Source: Spirochaetota bacterium (lineage in GTDB: Bacteria; Spirochaetota; Spirochaetia; Treponematales; Treponemataceae). From it: 64,000 bases of DNA. This document shows positions 16,943-24,852 of this stretch, in pieces. Positions within the stretch are counted from its first letter, which is position 1. Every line of letters starts with the position of its first letter. The stretch spans positions 1-64,000 of the forward strand of contig JAEZST010000015.1 of the NCBI GenBank assembly GCA_023443865.1. The letters are read 5' to 3'. The position numbers and the translations under genes are program-made. A model generated the notes under the pieces. It was given only the letters and a program-made list of their open reading frames with translations. It did no database searches and was not told where the DNA came from.

Positions 16943-18451
16943 ATGGAAGCAAAAAGTCAGGCACCGGCAAAAACGCAGGTCGACGTGGCCAAAATCCGCA
17001 AGGCTACGCGAATGGGCGTTCCCCTTTCAATCACGACCTATACCATGCCCCATGAAATCGAACTCTACATCGCCGACGTACTCGAATGCTTCCTGGCCGA
17101 AATGGGTCAGGAAAAGCTGAAGGACTACCTTACCTACTGTATCAACGAGCTTTCCACCAACGCCAAAAAGGCGAATACGAAGCGCATCTACTTTAAGGAA
17201 CTCAGCCTCGACATAAACGACCCGGCGGATTACAACCGGGGCATGAAAAATTTCAAGGAAGAGACCCTCTCGAACATCAATCATTACCTGCAGCTCCAGA
17301 AGGAAGCCGGCCTGTACGTTAAGGTCATCATGCAGGCGAAGAACCAGAACATACTGCTTGAAATACGCAACAATTCCGAAATGACCAAAAAGGAATACAT
17401 GCGCGTATTCGACAAGATCGCGCGCTCGAAGCAGTTCACGAGCCTCGAGGAGGCCTTCTCCCAGGTGCTCGACGACTCCGAGGGCGCGGGACTCGGCCTG
17501 GTCATCATGATCCTCATGCTCAAAAAGGTCGGCCTGGACGACGAAAACTACCATTTGCTCGTGGAAAACGGGGAGACGATCACGAGAATCGTGATGCCCA
17601 TGAACATGGAGATCCAGGTCCAGCTTTCGTCCCTCGCCGCGGAAATCGTTTCCTACATCGACACGCTGCCCCAGTTCCCGGAAAACATCGCCATTATAGA
17701 GCGGCTGCTCAACGACCCCGAATCAAAGCTCTCCGAGATCGCGGCCCATATCAGCAACGACGTGGCCCTCACCACCGACCTCCTGAAACTGGTCAATTCC
17801 GCGGCCTTTTCCCTGGCTAAAAAGTGCACGAATATCACCGAGGCGGTCAAATTGGTGGGCATCAGGGGCATAAAGAACCTCCTGTACTCCATCGGGTCCA
17901 TCAGGATACTCGGTTCCACCACGGAAGAGCAAAAACAGCTTTGGGAGCATTCCTACAAGGTCGCCTTCTTCTCGTACAACCTCGCGCGCAATTTCCTGCA
18001 CAACCGGGCCGTAACCGAGGATTCCTACGTGTGCGGGCTCCTTCACGACCTGGGAAAAATCGTGTTCAGCCTCATGTATCCCGAGCTCCTGGACCGCATT
18101 CAAAAAATCCGCGAGGCGCGGAACCTGCCTGACCGGGTTTACGACGCGCTGATGTCGGGCGCGAATCACGCGGAAATCGGCGCCGAACTGGCCACGAAAT
18201 GGAACTTCCCGCCGGCGCTCATCGCCACCATCCGCTGGCATCACAGCCCCGACGAGGCGCCCGAGGAATTCCGCGACCTGGCCCTCACCGTCTCGCTGGC
18301 CGATATGCTCGTCCACTTCGTGGAGGGAACCCTGGAGTATTACCAAATCATTCCCGAGCTCCTCTACCACTTCAATATCGATTCCGAGGCCCAGCTCAGG
18401 AAGATCTGCTCAAGCTTTCAAAAGGGCTTTGAGGCCGAACAGCTGAGGTAG
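16943..18451 (+). CDS. GHKL ATPase-like and HDOD domain fusion protein
   Basis: A 502-aa soluble protein. Residues about 60-215 look like a histidine-kinase-type GHKL ATPase fold: an N-box-like INELSTNAKKAN near residue 68 and a G-box-like DSEGAGLGLVIMI near residue 182; there is no phospho-acceptor His domain. Residues 225-440 form an HDOD domain (FPENIAIIERLLNDP; SNDVALTTDLLKLVNSAAF; VCGLLHDLGKIVF; HAEIGAELATKW), related to HD phosphohydrolases but normally non-catalytic. Such proteins act in signalling, motility or cell-cycle control; the partner is unknown. TAAAAT ends eight bases before the ATG; a GGAG lies 14 bases away, too far for normal initiation. The 3' end overlaps the convergent TrmH gene by 34 bases. 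Confidence 0.8.
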   Translation: MEAKSQAPAKTQVDVAKIRKATRMGVPLSITTYTMPHEIELYIADVLECFLAEMGQEKLKDYLTYCINELSTNAKKANTKRIYFKELSLDINDPADYNRGMKNFKEETLSNINHYLQLQKEAGLYVKVIMQAKNQNILLEIRNNSEMTKKEYMRVFDKIARSKQFTSLEEAFSQVLDDSEGAGLGLVIMILMLKKVGLDDENYHLLVENGETITRIVMPMNMEIQVQLSSLAAEIVSYIDTLPQFPENIAIIERLLNDPESKLSEIAAHISNDVALTTDLLKLVNSAAFSLAKKCTNITEAVKLVGIRGIKNLLYSIGSIRILGSTTEEQKQLWEHSYKVAFFSYNLARNFLHNRAVTEDSYVCGLLHDLGKIVFSLMYPELLDRIQKIREARNLPDRVYDALMSGANHAEIGAELATKWNFPPALIATIRWHHSPDEAPEEFRDLALTVSLADMLVHFVEGTLEYYQIIPELLYHFNIDSEAQLRKICSSFQKGFEAEQLR

Positions 18452-19263
18452 GCGGTCCAGGCCTGCATAAGGACCCCGAAGGCCACGCCCACGTTGAGCG
18501 AGGCCTTTATGCCATGCATGGGAATGCTCACCCGGCCGTACGTGGCGCGGGCCAAGGCCTCGGGGCTTACCCCCAATTCCTCCGAACCGATAATCACGAC
18601 TCCCCGTTCAGGAAAATCGAACTCCTCTATGGGCGTGCCGCCCGTTTCCAGGGCAAAAACCGGCGCGTCCTCCGGGATTTCCCCCAGCGAAACGCGCTCC
18701 CAGGGAAGGTAATCCATGCAGCCCATGGCGCTCCGTCGCGCCCGGGGATGTTCCGGAGGCACGCACAGGGGAGAAACCATCACCCGCTCTGCCCCGAAGG
18801 CCTCGGCGGTACGGAACACGGAGCCGAGGTTAAACGGGGAACGGATATCCTCGGCGTAAACGGCGACCCCGGGAAAAAAGCGCCGAACCGGCGAGGCTGC
18901 CGTCGAGTCGGAAACCGGGCGGTGAATGAGGTCCCATTCCGCGGGGAAGGTCCCGATGGCGGCAAGAACCGCGTGGCGCGCGACGTCGCACAGCCGAAGC
19001 AGGGCTTCCGCGCCATCCCCGTCCGCGGGCAGGGCGTCCCGGGCCAGCGCCTTCAGTTTATCCGCCGCCGCGGGCTCTACCTTCGGGTCTTCGGCGGCAA
19101 GCAGGGAGAGGACCCGAACGTATTCGGGATCGGAATCGGCGGTGCGGCCGCCGGTACCGCTTCCCGCGGCGAGCAATTCGCGTTCCGCCTGGGCCAAAAG
19201 CAGGGCAAGCTTCCGCCGGCGCTGCCCCGGAGACAATTGGGAAAGTTTATGAACGGGTATCAT
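18418..19263 (-). CDS. TrmH/SpoU-family RNA 2'-O-methyltransferase
   Basis: A 281-aa protein with the SPOUT methylase motifs in the C-terminal half: DIRSPFNLGSVFRTAEAFGA (motif 1), VVIIGSEELGVSPEAL (motif 2) and SIPMHGIKASLNVGVAFGVL (motif 3, SAM-binding knot). The N-terminal 120 residues are a helical region unlike the usual L30-type domain. It probably methylates a ribose in tRNA or rRNA; the site is not known. The start codon comes five bases after the stop of the upstream Fe-ADH homologue, so they are co-transcribed. Confidence 0.88.
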   Translation of the reverse strand: MIPVHKLSQLSPGQRRRKLALLLAQAERELLAAGSGTGGRTADSDPEYVRVLSLLAAEDPKVEPAAADKLKALARDALPADGDGAEALLRLCDVARHAVLAAIGTFPAEWDLIHRPVSDSTAASPVRRFFPGVAVYAEDIRSPFNLGSVFRTAEAFGAERVMVSPLCVPPEHPRARRSAMGCMDYLPWERVSLGEIPEDAPVFALETGGTPIEEFDFPERGVVIIGSEELGVSPEALARATYGRVSIPMHGIKASLNVGVAFGVLMQAWTAYLSCSASKPF

Positions 19264-19268
19264 GGGCT

Positions 19269-20417
19269 CTAGTACGCCTGCTTGATCAGATCGAAAAGCT
19301 CGTCGCCCGACAGGGACCGGGGGATATAATTCATGATATCGAGGGCCGCGGCGTCTTCCGCGACGGGAACCAGCTGGTCGATGGAAAGGCCCAAGTCCTT
19401 CAGGCGCATCGGAAGGCCGGCGAGGGCTAGCCTGCGGCGAATGTCCTCGATGGCGGCCCGGGCGATATCGCTCGCGGCGAGACCGTCGGAGGCCACGCCC
19501 AGCATCTTCCCGATGGTCGCGATGCGGTCCACCTTGGCTCGGGAGGCGTCTTCCATGATATACGGGAGGAGCACCGATGAAACGAGCGAAGTCGAGGTTT
19601 TATACCGGGCGTTGCACGCCAGCGATATCGCGGTAGAAACGCCCGGCGAGGCCACCGACACGCCCATGGAGGCCAATATCCCCCCCTGCGCGACGAGGGT
19701 TTCCGACGGCGTTCCCACCAGTTTCGACTGCTCCGGGTCCAGGGCCAACAGAAGCATCTCTATGGATTTCCCGAGTATGGTTTCGGAGAAAAAATTGGAC
19801 TTCGTCGACACGTACCCTTCCACCGCCATCGATATCGCGTGGAAAATCATTGAAATCGCCGTGTTGGGCGACATGTGCATATACAGGTTCGGGTCAACGA
19901 TCACGGCCTTGCAAACGCCGGCCTGCATCTTCATCAAGCGGACCTGACGGTTTCGCGCGTCGATAACCGGGGTCCGGTCGGAAAACACGAAGGCGTCGCG
20001 GCAGGTGGAGGGCACCTCGATAAAGGGGAGGGGCCCGGAATAGGGCTGCGAGCCGAGTAGATAGTCGAAAATGTCGTGGGTTTCGTTGAAAAGCGAGGCG
20101 ACGGCGCGGGCCAGCGAGGCGGTCTTCGTGCCCCCGAGGGAAATGATGCCGTGGACATGGGCGCCGCGGGCGAGGGACAGCGCCTGCTCAAGGGTCGCGG
20201 ACGTGGCCGCGGAGGGCACGTCGTCGAAAACGAGAACGGAGATACCCTTGTCTCCCAGGGCCTGGGTCGCCTTCTCCGGAATATCGAATTCCTTCAGGAT
20301 CGGATCTACCACCATCATATATTTCGTGCCCCAGGTCACGGCGACCTGACCGAGCCGTGCCAGGGTATACGGGCCGAGAATGACGTTTGGCGAGATCTTG
20401 AACACGAAATCTGCCAT
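19269..20417 (-). CDS. Iron-containing alcohol dehydrogenase homologue with altered metal site
   Basis: A 382-aa protein with the overall length and layout of group III (Fe-type) alcohol dehydrogenases: an N-terminal dinucleotide-binding domain and a helical C-terminal domain. Aligned by eye, the usual metal ligands are not kept. In the DALTHAIEAY-type helix the protein reads HAISMAVEGY, so the Asp and His positions become His and Met. In the later His-rich segment, STAISLACNARYKTSTSLVSS has Thr at both His positions. The nucleotide-binding GGGSxxD is GGTKTAS. It may be a non-catalytic or differently acting homologue. It is co-transcribed with trmH. Confidence 0.75.
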   Translation of the reverse strand: MADFVFKISPNVILGPYTLARLGQVAVTWGTKYMMVVDPILKEFDIPEKATQALGDKGISVLVFDDVPSAATSATLEQALSLARGAHVHGIISLGGTKTASLARAVASLFNETHDIFDYLLGSQPYSGPLPFIEVPSTCRDAFVFSDRTPVIDARNRQVRLMKMQAGVCKAVIVDPNLYMHMSPNTAISMIFHAISMAVEGYVSTKSNFFSETILGKSIEMLLLALDPEQSKLVGTPSETLVAQGGILASMGVSVASPGVSTAISLACNARYKTSTSLVSSVLLPYIMEDASRAKVDRIATIGKMLGVASDGLAASDIARAAIEDIRRRLALAGLPMRLKDLGLSIDQLVPVAEDAAALDIMNYIPRSLSGDELFDLIKQAY

Positions 20418-20457
20418 AAAAACCTCTAATACCTATAAATGTAGCATTTTTTTTAAA

Positions 20458-20489
20458 ATAAAAAAGGCGGAATCCGAAGCGGTCCCGCC
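20458..20489 (-). terminator. Rho-independent terminator after flgM
   Basis: GGCGG at 20466-20470 pairs with CCGCC at 20485-20489, with an inner CCG/CGG step. The minus strand continues into TTTTTTATTTT. T runs on both sides would allow activity in either direction. It separates rsmI-flgM from the Fe-ADH homologue. Confidence 0.8.
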
Positions 20490-20522
20490 TTTTTTACTCA
20501 AATCGCGCGACTGCGCGCCCGA

Positions 20523-20807
20523 TTAAACGCCAAAAACGTCCATTAAACGATCGGCGACCAGGTCGACCACGGCATCGTTTATATAATTCGGATCCTTGAT
20601 CCTTTCCATAACGGCCGCCACCTTGTCGGAGCGAACGTCAGGGGCGGAATTCGCCGCTTCCATGGCAGAGTATACCTCGGAAAGCTCTTTGGCTTCCGAA
20701 GAGAGCGAGATGGAATCGGAGGGAGCGGTACCGCTTACCCGGTGGGGTTTCTGGGTGCTGTTTACGTTTTTTAGGGGATCAATGCCCCCCAAGCGGTCAA
20801 TTGTCAT
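20523..20807 (-). CDS. flgM: FlgM-like anti-sigma-28 factor
   Basis: A 94-aa protein of the normal FlgM size. It begins MTIDRLGGIDPL, has the disordered Ser/Thr-rich N-terminal half, then SDSISLSSEAKELSEV and the conserved C-terminal PDVRSDKVAAVMERIKDPNYIND that binds sigma-28. It should hold FliA/sigma-28 inactive until the flagellar hook is complete. This fits the sigma-28-like promoter of flaB 1.5 kb away. It lies 29 bases after rsmI on the same strand and ends in a terminator. Confidence 0.85.
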   Translation of the reverse strand: MTIDRLGGIDPLKNVNSTQKPHRVSGTAPSDSISLSSEAKELSEVYSAMEAANSAPDVRSDKVAAVMERIKDPNYINDAVVDLVADRLMDVFGV

Positions 20808-20836
20808 AACGTTCCTGCCTTCACCTTACTTATCGG

Positions 20837-21532
20837 TCAGTCATCCGCGGATATTGAGCGATTTTTTCCCGCGACGTACACGGAAAATTCGCCTAAAATC
20901 TTGTCCCTGGCCGCAAACGCGTCCCTGGCCTCGACTGCCGTCCCGGTCACGAGCTCTTCATGGAGCTTCGTGAGCTCTCGTCCCACCACGATCGCCCGGT
21001 CACCTTCAATTTCGGCAAGATCCGTCAAAAGCTTGAGGATCCTGTACGGCGATTCATACAAAACGAACGCGTTTCCGGTCTCGCATAATTCCCGCAGCCT
21101 CGTTCGGCGCCGTCCGGGCTTCGGGGAAAGAAAGCCCTCGAAAATGACGGTCTTGTCGGAACTGCCGCTCACGCTTAGAACGCTCGCGAACGCCGACGCT
21201 CCCGGAATGGGAACGATTCGGTGGCCCGCTGCCCGCGCCGTCCGCACGAGCACAGCGCCCGGGTCGCTCAGGCCCGGCGTGCCCGCGTCGCTCGCGTATG
21301 CTACGTCCTGACCCTTCCCAAGCACTTCCAGCACCCGTTCCGAGGCGATTTCCTCGTTGCGCGCCCTGCAGGAAAGCAAGGGCTTTCGAATGCCGAAATG
21401 GGTCAACAATTGCAGGGTATGCCGCGTGTCTTCGCAGGCAATCGCGTCCACCGCCTTGAAGGTTTCGAGAGCCCGGTACGTTATGTCGCCAAGGTTGCCG
21501 ATCGGGGTCGCCACCACAAACAATGTTGCCAC
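20837..21532 (-). CDS. rsmI: 16S rRNA (cytidine1402-2'-O)-methyltransferase
   Basis: A 231-aa SAM-dependent methylase of the tetrapyrrole-methylase fold, somewhat short (typical 270-290 aa). Family motifs: LFVVATPIGNLGDIT at the N terminus, DAIACEDTRHT near residue 30, SDAGTPGLSDPGAVLV near residue 83, and FYESPYRI-like FVLYESPYRIL near residue 160. It makes m4Cm1402 with RsmH. The start is GTG at 21532; TATCAT ends six bases before it, with TTGTCG 17 bases further up, and there is no Shine-Dalgarno, so a leaderless mRNA is likely. Confidence 0.92.
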   Translation of the reverse strand: MATLFVVATPIGNLGDITYRALETFKAVDAIACEDTRHTLQLLTHFGIRKPLLSCRARNEEIASERVLEVLGKGQDVAYASDAGTPGLSDPGAVLVRTARAAGHRIVPIPGASAFASVLSVSGSSDKTVIFEGFLSPKPGRRRTRLRELCETGNAFVLYESPYRILKLLTDLAEIEGDRAIVVGRELTKLHEELVTGTAVEARDAFAARDKILGEFSVYVAGKNRSISADD

Positions 21533-21538
21533 GATTCA

Positions 21539-21587
21539 ATGATAATCCCTTTTACCGATTGCGACAAGGCCGTTTCTGGTGCATTAT
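21539..21587. promoter_or_regulatory. Overlapping divergent promoters, both apparently leaderless
   Basis: Minus strand: TTGTCG (21567-21562), 17 bases, TATCAT (21544-21539), six bases, then the GTG of rsmI. Plus strand: TTGCGA (21559-21564), 17 bases, CATTAT (21582-21587), seven bases, then the ATG at 21595. The two -35 boxes overlap in the same GCGACAA sequence, so the promoters should compete for polymerase. Confidence 0.6.
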
Positions 21588-21594
21588 GGAAGGC

Positions 21595-22017
21595 ATGATT
21601 CCCGGACCCTTCTATATATTGATCCTCGTATTCGTCGGCGCGGCGCTCCTCGTATTCGCCTACGGCCTTTTTACGACCCCTGACGGGCGAAAACGCCCGG
21701 TAAGGCGGCGGGAACAGGGCAGGAAAGGGGATCAGGGCGTGTGCCCGGTATGCGGAACGGTGCTGAAAAACGGAGAGCAAATCAAGTCGGCGGTTTTTCC
21801 CGGGAACGGGGAACGCTTGGTGCATATTTTCGGCTGTCCCCACTGCCACCCCTTCGCGGAACAGGATATCGAGCGAAAGTGCCCGGTATGCAAAAAGCGG
21901 GTGGCGCAGGAATCTTACCTGATCGCCCGGCTTTTCGAACGCCCGCACAAGAAACGGCACGTGCACATCCTCGGTTGCATGGGCTGCCGCCTCCCCAAAA
22001 AGAACAAAGAAGCCTGA
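21595..22017 (+). CDS. Membrane-anchored zinc-ribbon protein
   Basis: A 140-aa protein with one N-terminal transmembrane segment (FYILILVFVGAALLVFAYG) and a cytosolic tail with four CxxC-type Cys pairs: CPVCGTVL, CPHC, CPVCKKRV and a final CMGC. Two zinc ribbons are likely. HIFGCPHCH and HILGCMGCR are near-repeats, which indicates internal duplication. The function is not known. The in-frame ATG at 21586 is possible, but the 21595 ATG fits the upstream CATTAT -10 (seven bases). It lies upstream of flaB, separated by a GC-rich hairpin. Confidence 0.7.
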   Translation: MIPGPFYILILVFVGAALLVFAYGLFTTPDGRKRPVRRREQGRKGDQGVCPVCGTVLKNGEQIKSAVFPGNGERLVHIFGCPHCHPFAEQDIERKCPVCKKRVAQESYLIARLFERPHKKRHVHILGCMGCRLPKKNKEA

Positions 22018-22029
22018 GCCCGCGCCGCG

Positions 22030-22054
22030 GGACGCCGCGGCGGCCGCGGCGTCC
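22030..22054. repeat. GC-only 11-bp hairpin after the zinc-ribbon gene
   Basis: GGACGCCGCGG at 22030-22040 pairs perfectly with CCGCGGCGTCC at 22044-22054 across a CGG loop. No T run follows, so it is not a classic terminator, but it could pause polymerase or block 3' exonucleases. Confidence 0.5.
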
Positions 22055-22113
22055 TGCCGCGCCCTCCCCGCGCCGGCTACCCGCGCGCGAACCCTTTTTC
22101 GCTTTTTTTCCCC

Positions 22114-22140
22114 TCAAGAGTTTTTTTGCCCCTCCGATAT
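22114..22140 (+). promoter_or_regulatory. Sigma-28 (FliA)-type promoter of flaB
   Basis: TCAAGAGT, 11 bases, TCCGATAT. Compared with the enterobacterial consensus TAAAGTTT-N11-GCCGATAA, the -10 matches 6 of 8 and the -35 5 of 8, with exact spacing. The expected start near 22147 gives a leader of about 160 bases. An anti-sigma-28 gene is nearby. Confidence 0.7.
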
Positions 22141-22246
22141 TCAAGGTACGCACGCAAACCCGAGGGATTACAGCTGGTCCCGGAGGAATGCGGGCTCCGT
22201 CTTCTTTCGCTGGTAACGTCAGAGGATCCGGTACAAATTGAAGGAT

Positions 22247-22260
22247 CGGCAGGGATGCCG
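22247..22260 (+). promoter_or_regulatory. CsrA-binding hairpin candidate in the flaB leader
   Basis: CGGCA-GGGA-TGCCG: a perfect 5-bp stem with GGGA in the tetraloop. The core AGGGATG fits the CsrA consensus ARGGAUG, and GGA in a hairpin loop is the preferred form. It lies about 50 bases before the flaB start. The Shine-Dalgarno AAAGGAG also contains GGA and could be a second site, as described for flagellin leaders in Bacillus and Borrelia. Confidence 0.6.
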
Positions 22261-22309
22261 CGACAGACTATACGGAAACGTCGTCGAAAATCGCCAAAGG
22301 AGTAGCATT

Positions 22310-23170
22310 ATGATCATCAATCACAACCTAAGCGCTATGTTCTCGTCGAGAACCCTCGGAGAAACCGCCGGTTCTAACCAGAAGAACATAGAAAAACTTT
22401 CATCCGGAATGCGGATCAACCGCGCCGGGGACGACGCCTCCGGGCTTGCCGTATCCGAAAAGATGCGCAGCCAGGTTCGCGGCATGAATCAGGCAAATAC
22501 CAACGCTCAGAACGGTATTTCCTTCATTCAGACCACCGAAGGGTATCTTCAGGAAACCCAGGACATTCTCCAGCGCATCCGTGAACTCGCCGTGCAGTCC
22601 TCCAACGGTATCTATACCGCGGAAGACCGCATGCAGATCCAGGTCGAGGTATCTCAGCTCGTAGCCGAGGTCGACAGGATCTCCAGCCAGGCCCAGTTCA
22701 ACGGCATGAACATGCTCACCGGACGTTTCGCTCGGGAAACCGGAGAAAACACAGTAACGGGGTCCATGTGGTTCCATATCGGCGCCAACATGGACCAGCG
22801 CACCCGCGTATTCATCGGCACCATGACATCTGGCGCCCTTGGTATCAGGAACGTCGGGGACGAGAAGATTATGTCTCTCTCGGGACCCGACGACGCAAAC
22901 CGCGCGATCGGAACCGTTGACGAAGCGCTGAAGAAGGTCAGCAAGCAGCGCGCCGATCTCGGCGCCTACCAGAACCGCCTCGAGTACACCATGAAGGGCC
23001 TTGGCGTCGGCGCCGAGAACCTTCAGGCCGCCGAGTCTCGCATCCGCGACACCGACATGGCAAAGGAAATGGTCGACTTCACGAAGAACCAGATCCTTAC
23101 CCAGGCCGGAACCGCGATGCTTGCCCAGGCAAACCAGTCAACGCAGGGCGTCCTGAGCTTGCTGAAGTAA
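22310..23170 (+). CDS. flaB: Flagellin FlaB, periplasmic flagellar core protein
   Basis: A 286-aa flagellin, the length normal for spirochete FlaB. It has the conserved N-terminal domain (MIINHNLSAMFSSRTLG; SSGMRINRAGDDASGLAVSE) and C-terminal domain (ESRIRDTDMAKEMV; LTQAGTAMLAQANQST), with a short central part as expected for a filament in the periplasm. There is no signal peptide because it is exported by the flagellar type III system. The ATG at 22310 is set by AAAGGAG seven bases upstream; an in-frame upstream ATG at 22238 is not used. Expression is probably under sigma-28 and CsrA control. A strong terminator follows, so flaB is monocistronic. Confidence 0.97.
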   Translation: MIINHNLSAMFSSRTLGETAGSNQKNIEKLSSGMRINRAGDDASGLAVSEKMRSQVRGMNQANTNAQNGISFIQTTEGYLQETQDILQRIRELAVQSSNGIYTAEDRMQIQVEVSQLVAEVDRISSQAQFNGMNMLTGRFARETGENTVTGSMWFHIGANMDQRTRVFIGTMTSGALGIRNVGDEKIMSLSGPDDANRAIGTVDEALKKVSKQRADLGAYQNRLEYTMKGLGVGAENLQAAESRIRDTDMAKEMVDFTKNQILTQAGTAMLAQANQSTQGVLSLLK

Positions 23171-23190
23171 CCTTCCGCGGCAGAGACGGA

Positions 23191-23227
23191 GGGCCGGTTC
23201 CCAAGAGCTGGGAATCGGCCCTTTTTT
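23191..23227 (+). terminator. Strong terminator of flaB
   Basis: GGGCCGGTTCCC and GGGAATCGGCCC form a 12-bp stem with one G-T pair and a 7-base loop, followed by six T. Confidence 0.95.
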
Positions 23228-23246
23228 ATGGTATAACGGAGCGATC

Positions 23247-24845
23247 ATGCACGATACGCACGACGCCGCCTTCCTGCTCCTCCGGGAAGAATACCCGAAC
23301 GTCAGCCTTTCCGGCGACGCGGATATTGAACGCTATTACGAGCTCCGCAAGGAAGGCCGCCTGGCCGATGCCTTATCCCTGTATAACGGGAAACTGCGGA
23401 AAAAATACCCCGACGACGCGATACGGGAACGGCTTTTACGCTCGTACCGTTCCCGGGACCCGAATTTCCGGGTAATCCTCGAGCAAAGCGTGGCTGACCT
23501 TGCCCAGCGGGCATTGAAAAAAACCACCGCCATCATCAATTTTCTCACCCGTGACATAGACGCGGTCAACCTTACCGACGCGTACGCGGTCATCAGGCTC
23601 GCCGAGGGGCTTCTTTCGGTCATTTCGCCCGACCGGTACGCCGCCATCGCGATAACGGAGCGCTACGCGCGCCTGGCCCGCGTCCTTAACTGGAAAGCCG
23701 AGGCCATGGAGCGAACCGCGGAACTGATCAGGCTCTACGTAACCGACACCATAGACTCGGTCCTCGCCTTCCGAAAGGACGCCGAAGAGCGCCGGAAGCG
23801 CGACCGGGAACGCGCGGTCAGCCAACGCCACCGCAAGGCGGGCCTCGACCTTTCGAACATAACCTTCTCGGAAGAAGACGTCCGCCGCATCCTCATTCCC
23901 CAGGCCATCACGGGCACGGAAGACACCGTCATCGCGTACTGCCTGAAATACTGGAACCTAACCGGCGACCCGGCCTTCGAGAAAACGGTGCTCCTCTATA
24001 GCCGTAAATACCGAACCCGGCACTATGAGATTTTCTCCGCCATAAAAAACGGCCGCGACCACGGCTGGAAAGACGAGGAAATCCTGAACGCGGTGCTCGC
24101 CAACGTGGTGACCGGCTATTATTACAGCATCTCCGGGGACCTTTACCTGCAGCGCACCTGGGCGCGCTACAAGGCCAAGCTCGGCGGCGCGGCGGCGGCA
24201 AACCCGGCAAACCCGGCAGAGGCCAACGCCGCCCGACCCGAACCTACCGAGGCGAGCGAGCTGGCCGAAGCGGCCGCCGCACGGGCAAAAACCCGGCGGG
24301 TACGCCCCGCGGCGCCCTCCCGCGCGCGAGCGCGCGCGAGGAAAGCCGGCAAGGAAACCCGCGCGCGGGAAGCGCTGCCCCAGCGCGAGCGCGTAAAAAA
24401 GGCGGTTCCCGCGCCGAAAGCGCCGAAGGCCGAATCCAAGCGGGCCGACGCGCAAAACGGGCTCCTCAAAAAGGCGAAAACCGTCCGCGCGGAATACCGG
24501 CCGGGCTCGCATATCAGAACGGCGAAAATTCCCGCGGCGAACTCCATCGCCGACATGATCCGAAAGGAAACCGGGAAAACGTACACGGTCTATAAGGACC
24601 TTTTTTTCAAGGGAATTCGGCCTTCCATCCGCGAGATATTGGTCGGGTCGGGCAAAAAGGCGAATATTTTCAGCTCACGGCAAAACGAGGCCGAAGAGAT
24701 AATCTACGGGTTTTTATACGAGCAATACGATAATCCCTATCAGGATTGGGGCCGCAGCGGAGAGAGGGAACGGGTAGAGGCCCTGGGCTACGCGGTTCCC
24801 CGCATAGAGCCCATCATAGCCCACTGGATACGCAACCAAGCCTGA
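23247..24845 (+). CDS. Unrecognised helical protein with a basic Ala/Arg/Lys-rich linker
   Basis: A 532-aa soluble protein of unknown family. Residues 1-300 look all-helical. Residues about 310-410 are low in complexity, Ala/Pro/Glu-rich then Arg/Ala/Lys-rich (TRRVRPAAPSRARARARK), like a nucleic-acid-binding tail. Residues 425-532 form a compact domain with SIADMIRKETGKTYTVYKD, IREILVGSG and IIYGFLYEQYDNPYQDWG. A GGAG lies five bases before the ATG and TATAAC nine bases before it, so initiation could be normal or near-leaderless. The gene converges on recR with eight bases between. Confidence 0.7.
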   Translation: MHDTHDAAFLLLREEYPNVSLSGDADIERYYELRKEGRLADALSLYNGKLRKKYPDDAIRERLLRSYRSRDPNFRVILEQSVADLAQRALKKTTAIINFLTRDIDAVNLTDAYAVIRLAEGLLSVISPDRYAAIAITERYARLARVLNWKAEAMERTAELIRLYVTDTIDSVLAFRKDAEERRKRDRERAVSQRHRKAGLDLSNITFSEEDVRRILIPQAITGTEDTVIAYCLKYWNLTGDPAFEKTVLLYSRKYRTRHYEIFSAIKNGRDHGWKDEEILNAVLANVVTGYYYSISGDLYLQRTWARYKAKLGGAAAANPANPAEANAARPEPTEASELAEAAAARAKTRRVRPAAPSRARARARKAGKETRAREALPQRERVKKAVPAPKAPKAESKRADAQNGLLKKAKTVRAEYRPGSHIRTAKIPAANSIADMIRKETGKTYTVYKDLFFKGIRPSIREILVGSGKKANIFSSRQNEAEEIIYGFLYEQYDNPYQDWGRSGERERVEALGYAVPRIEPIIAHWIRNQA

Positions 24846-24852
24846 AAAGAGG

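Noticed and set aside
22030..22054. GC hairpin as a standard terminator
   Set aside because: No T run follows on either strand, so it is recorded as a repeat only.
22238..22309. Start of flaB at 22238
   Set aside because: The peptide MKDRQG... does not belong to flagellins. The Shine-Dalgarno AAAGGAG and the MIINHN start fix 22310.
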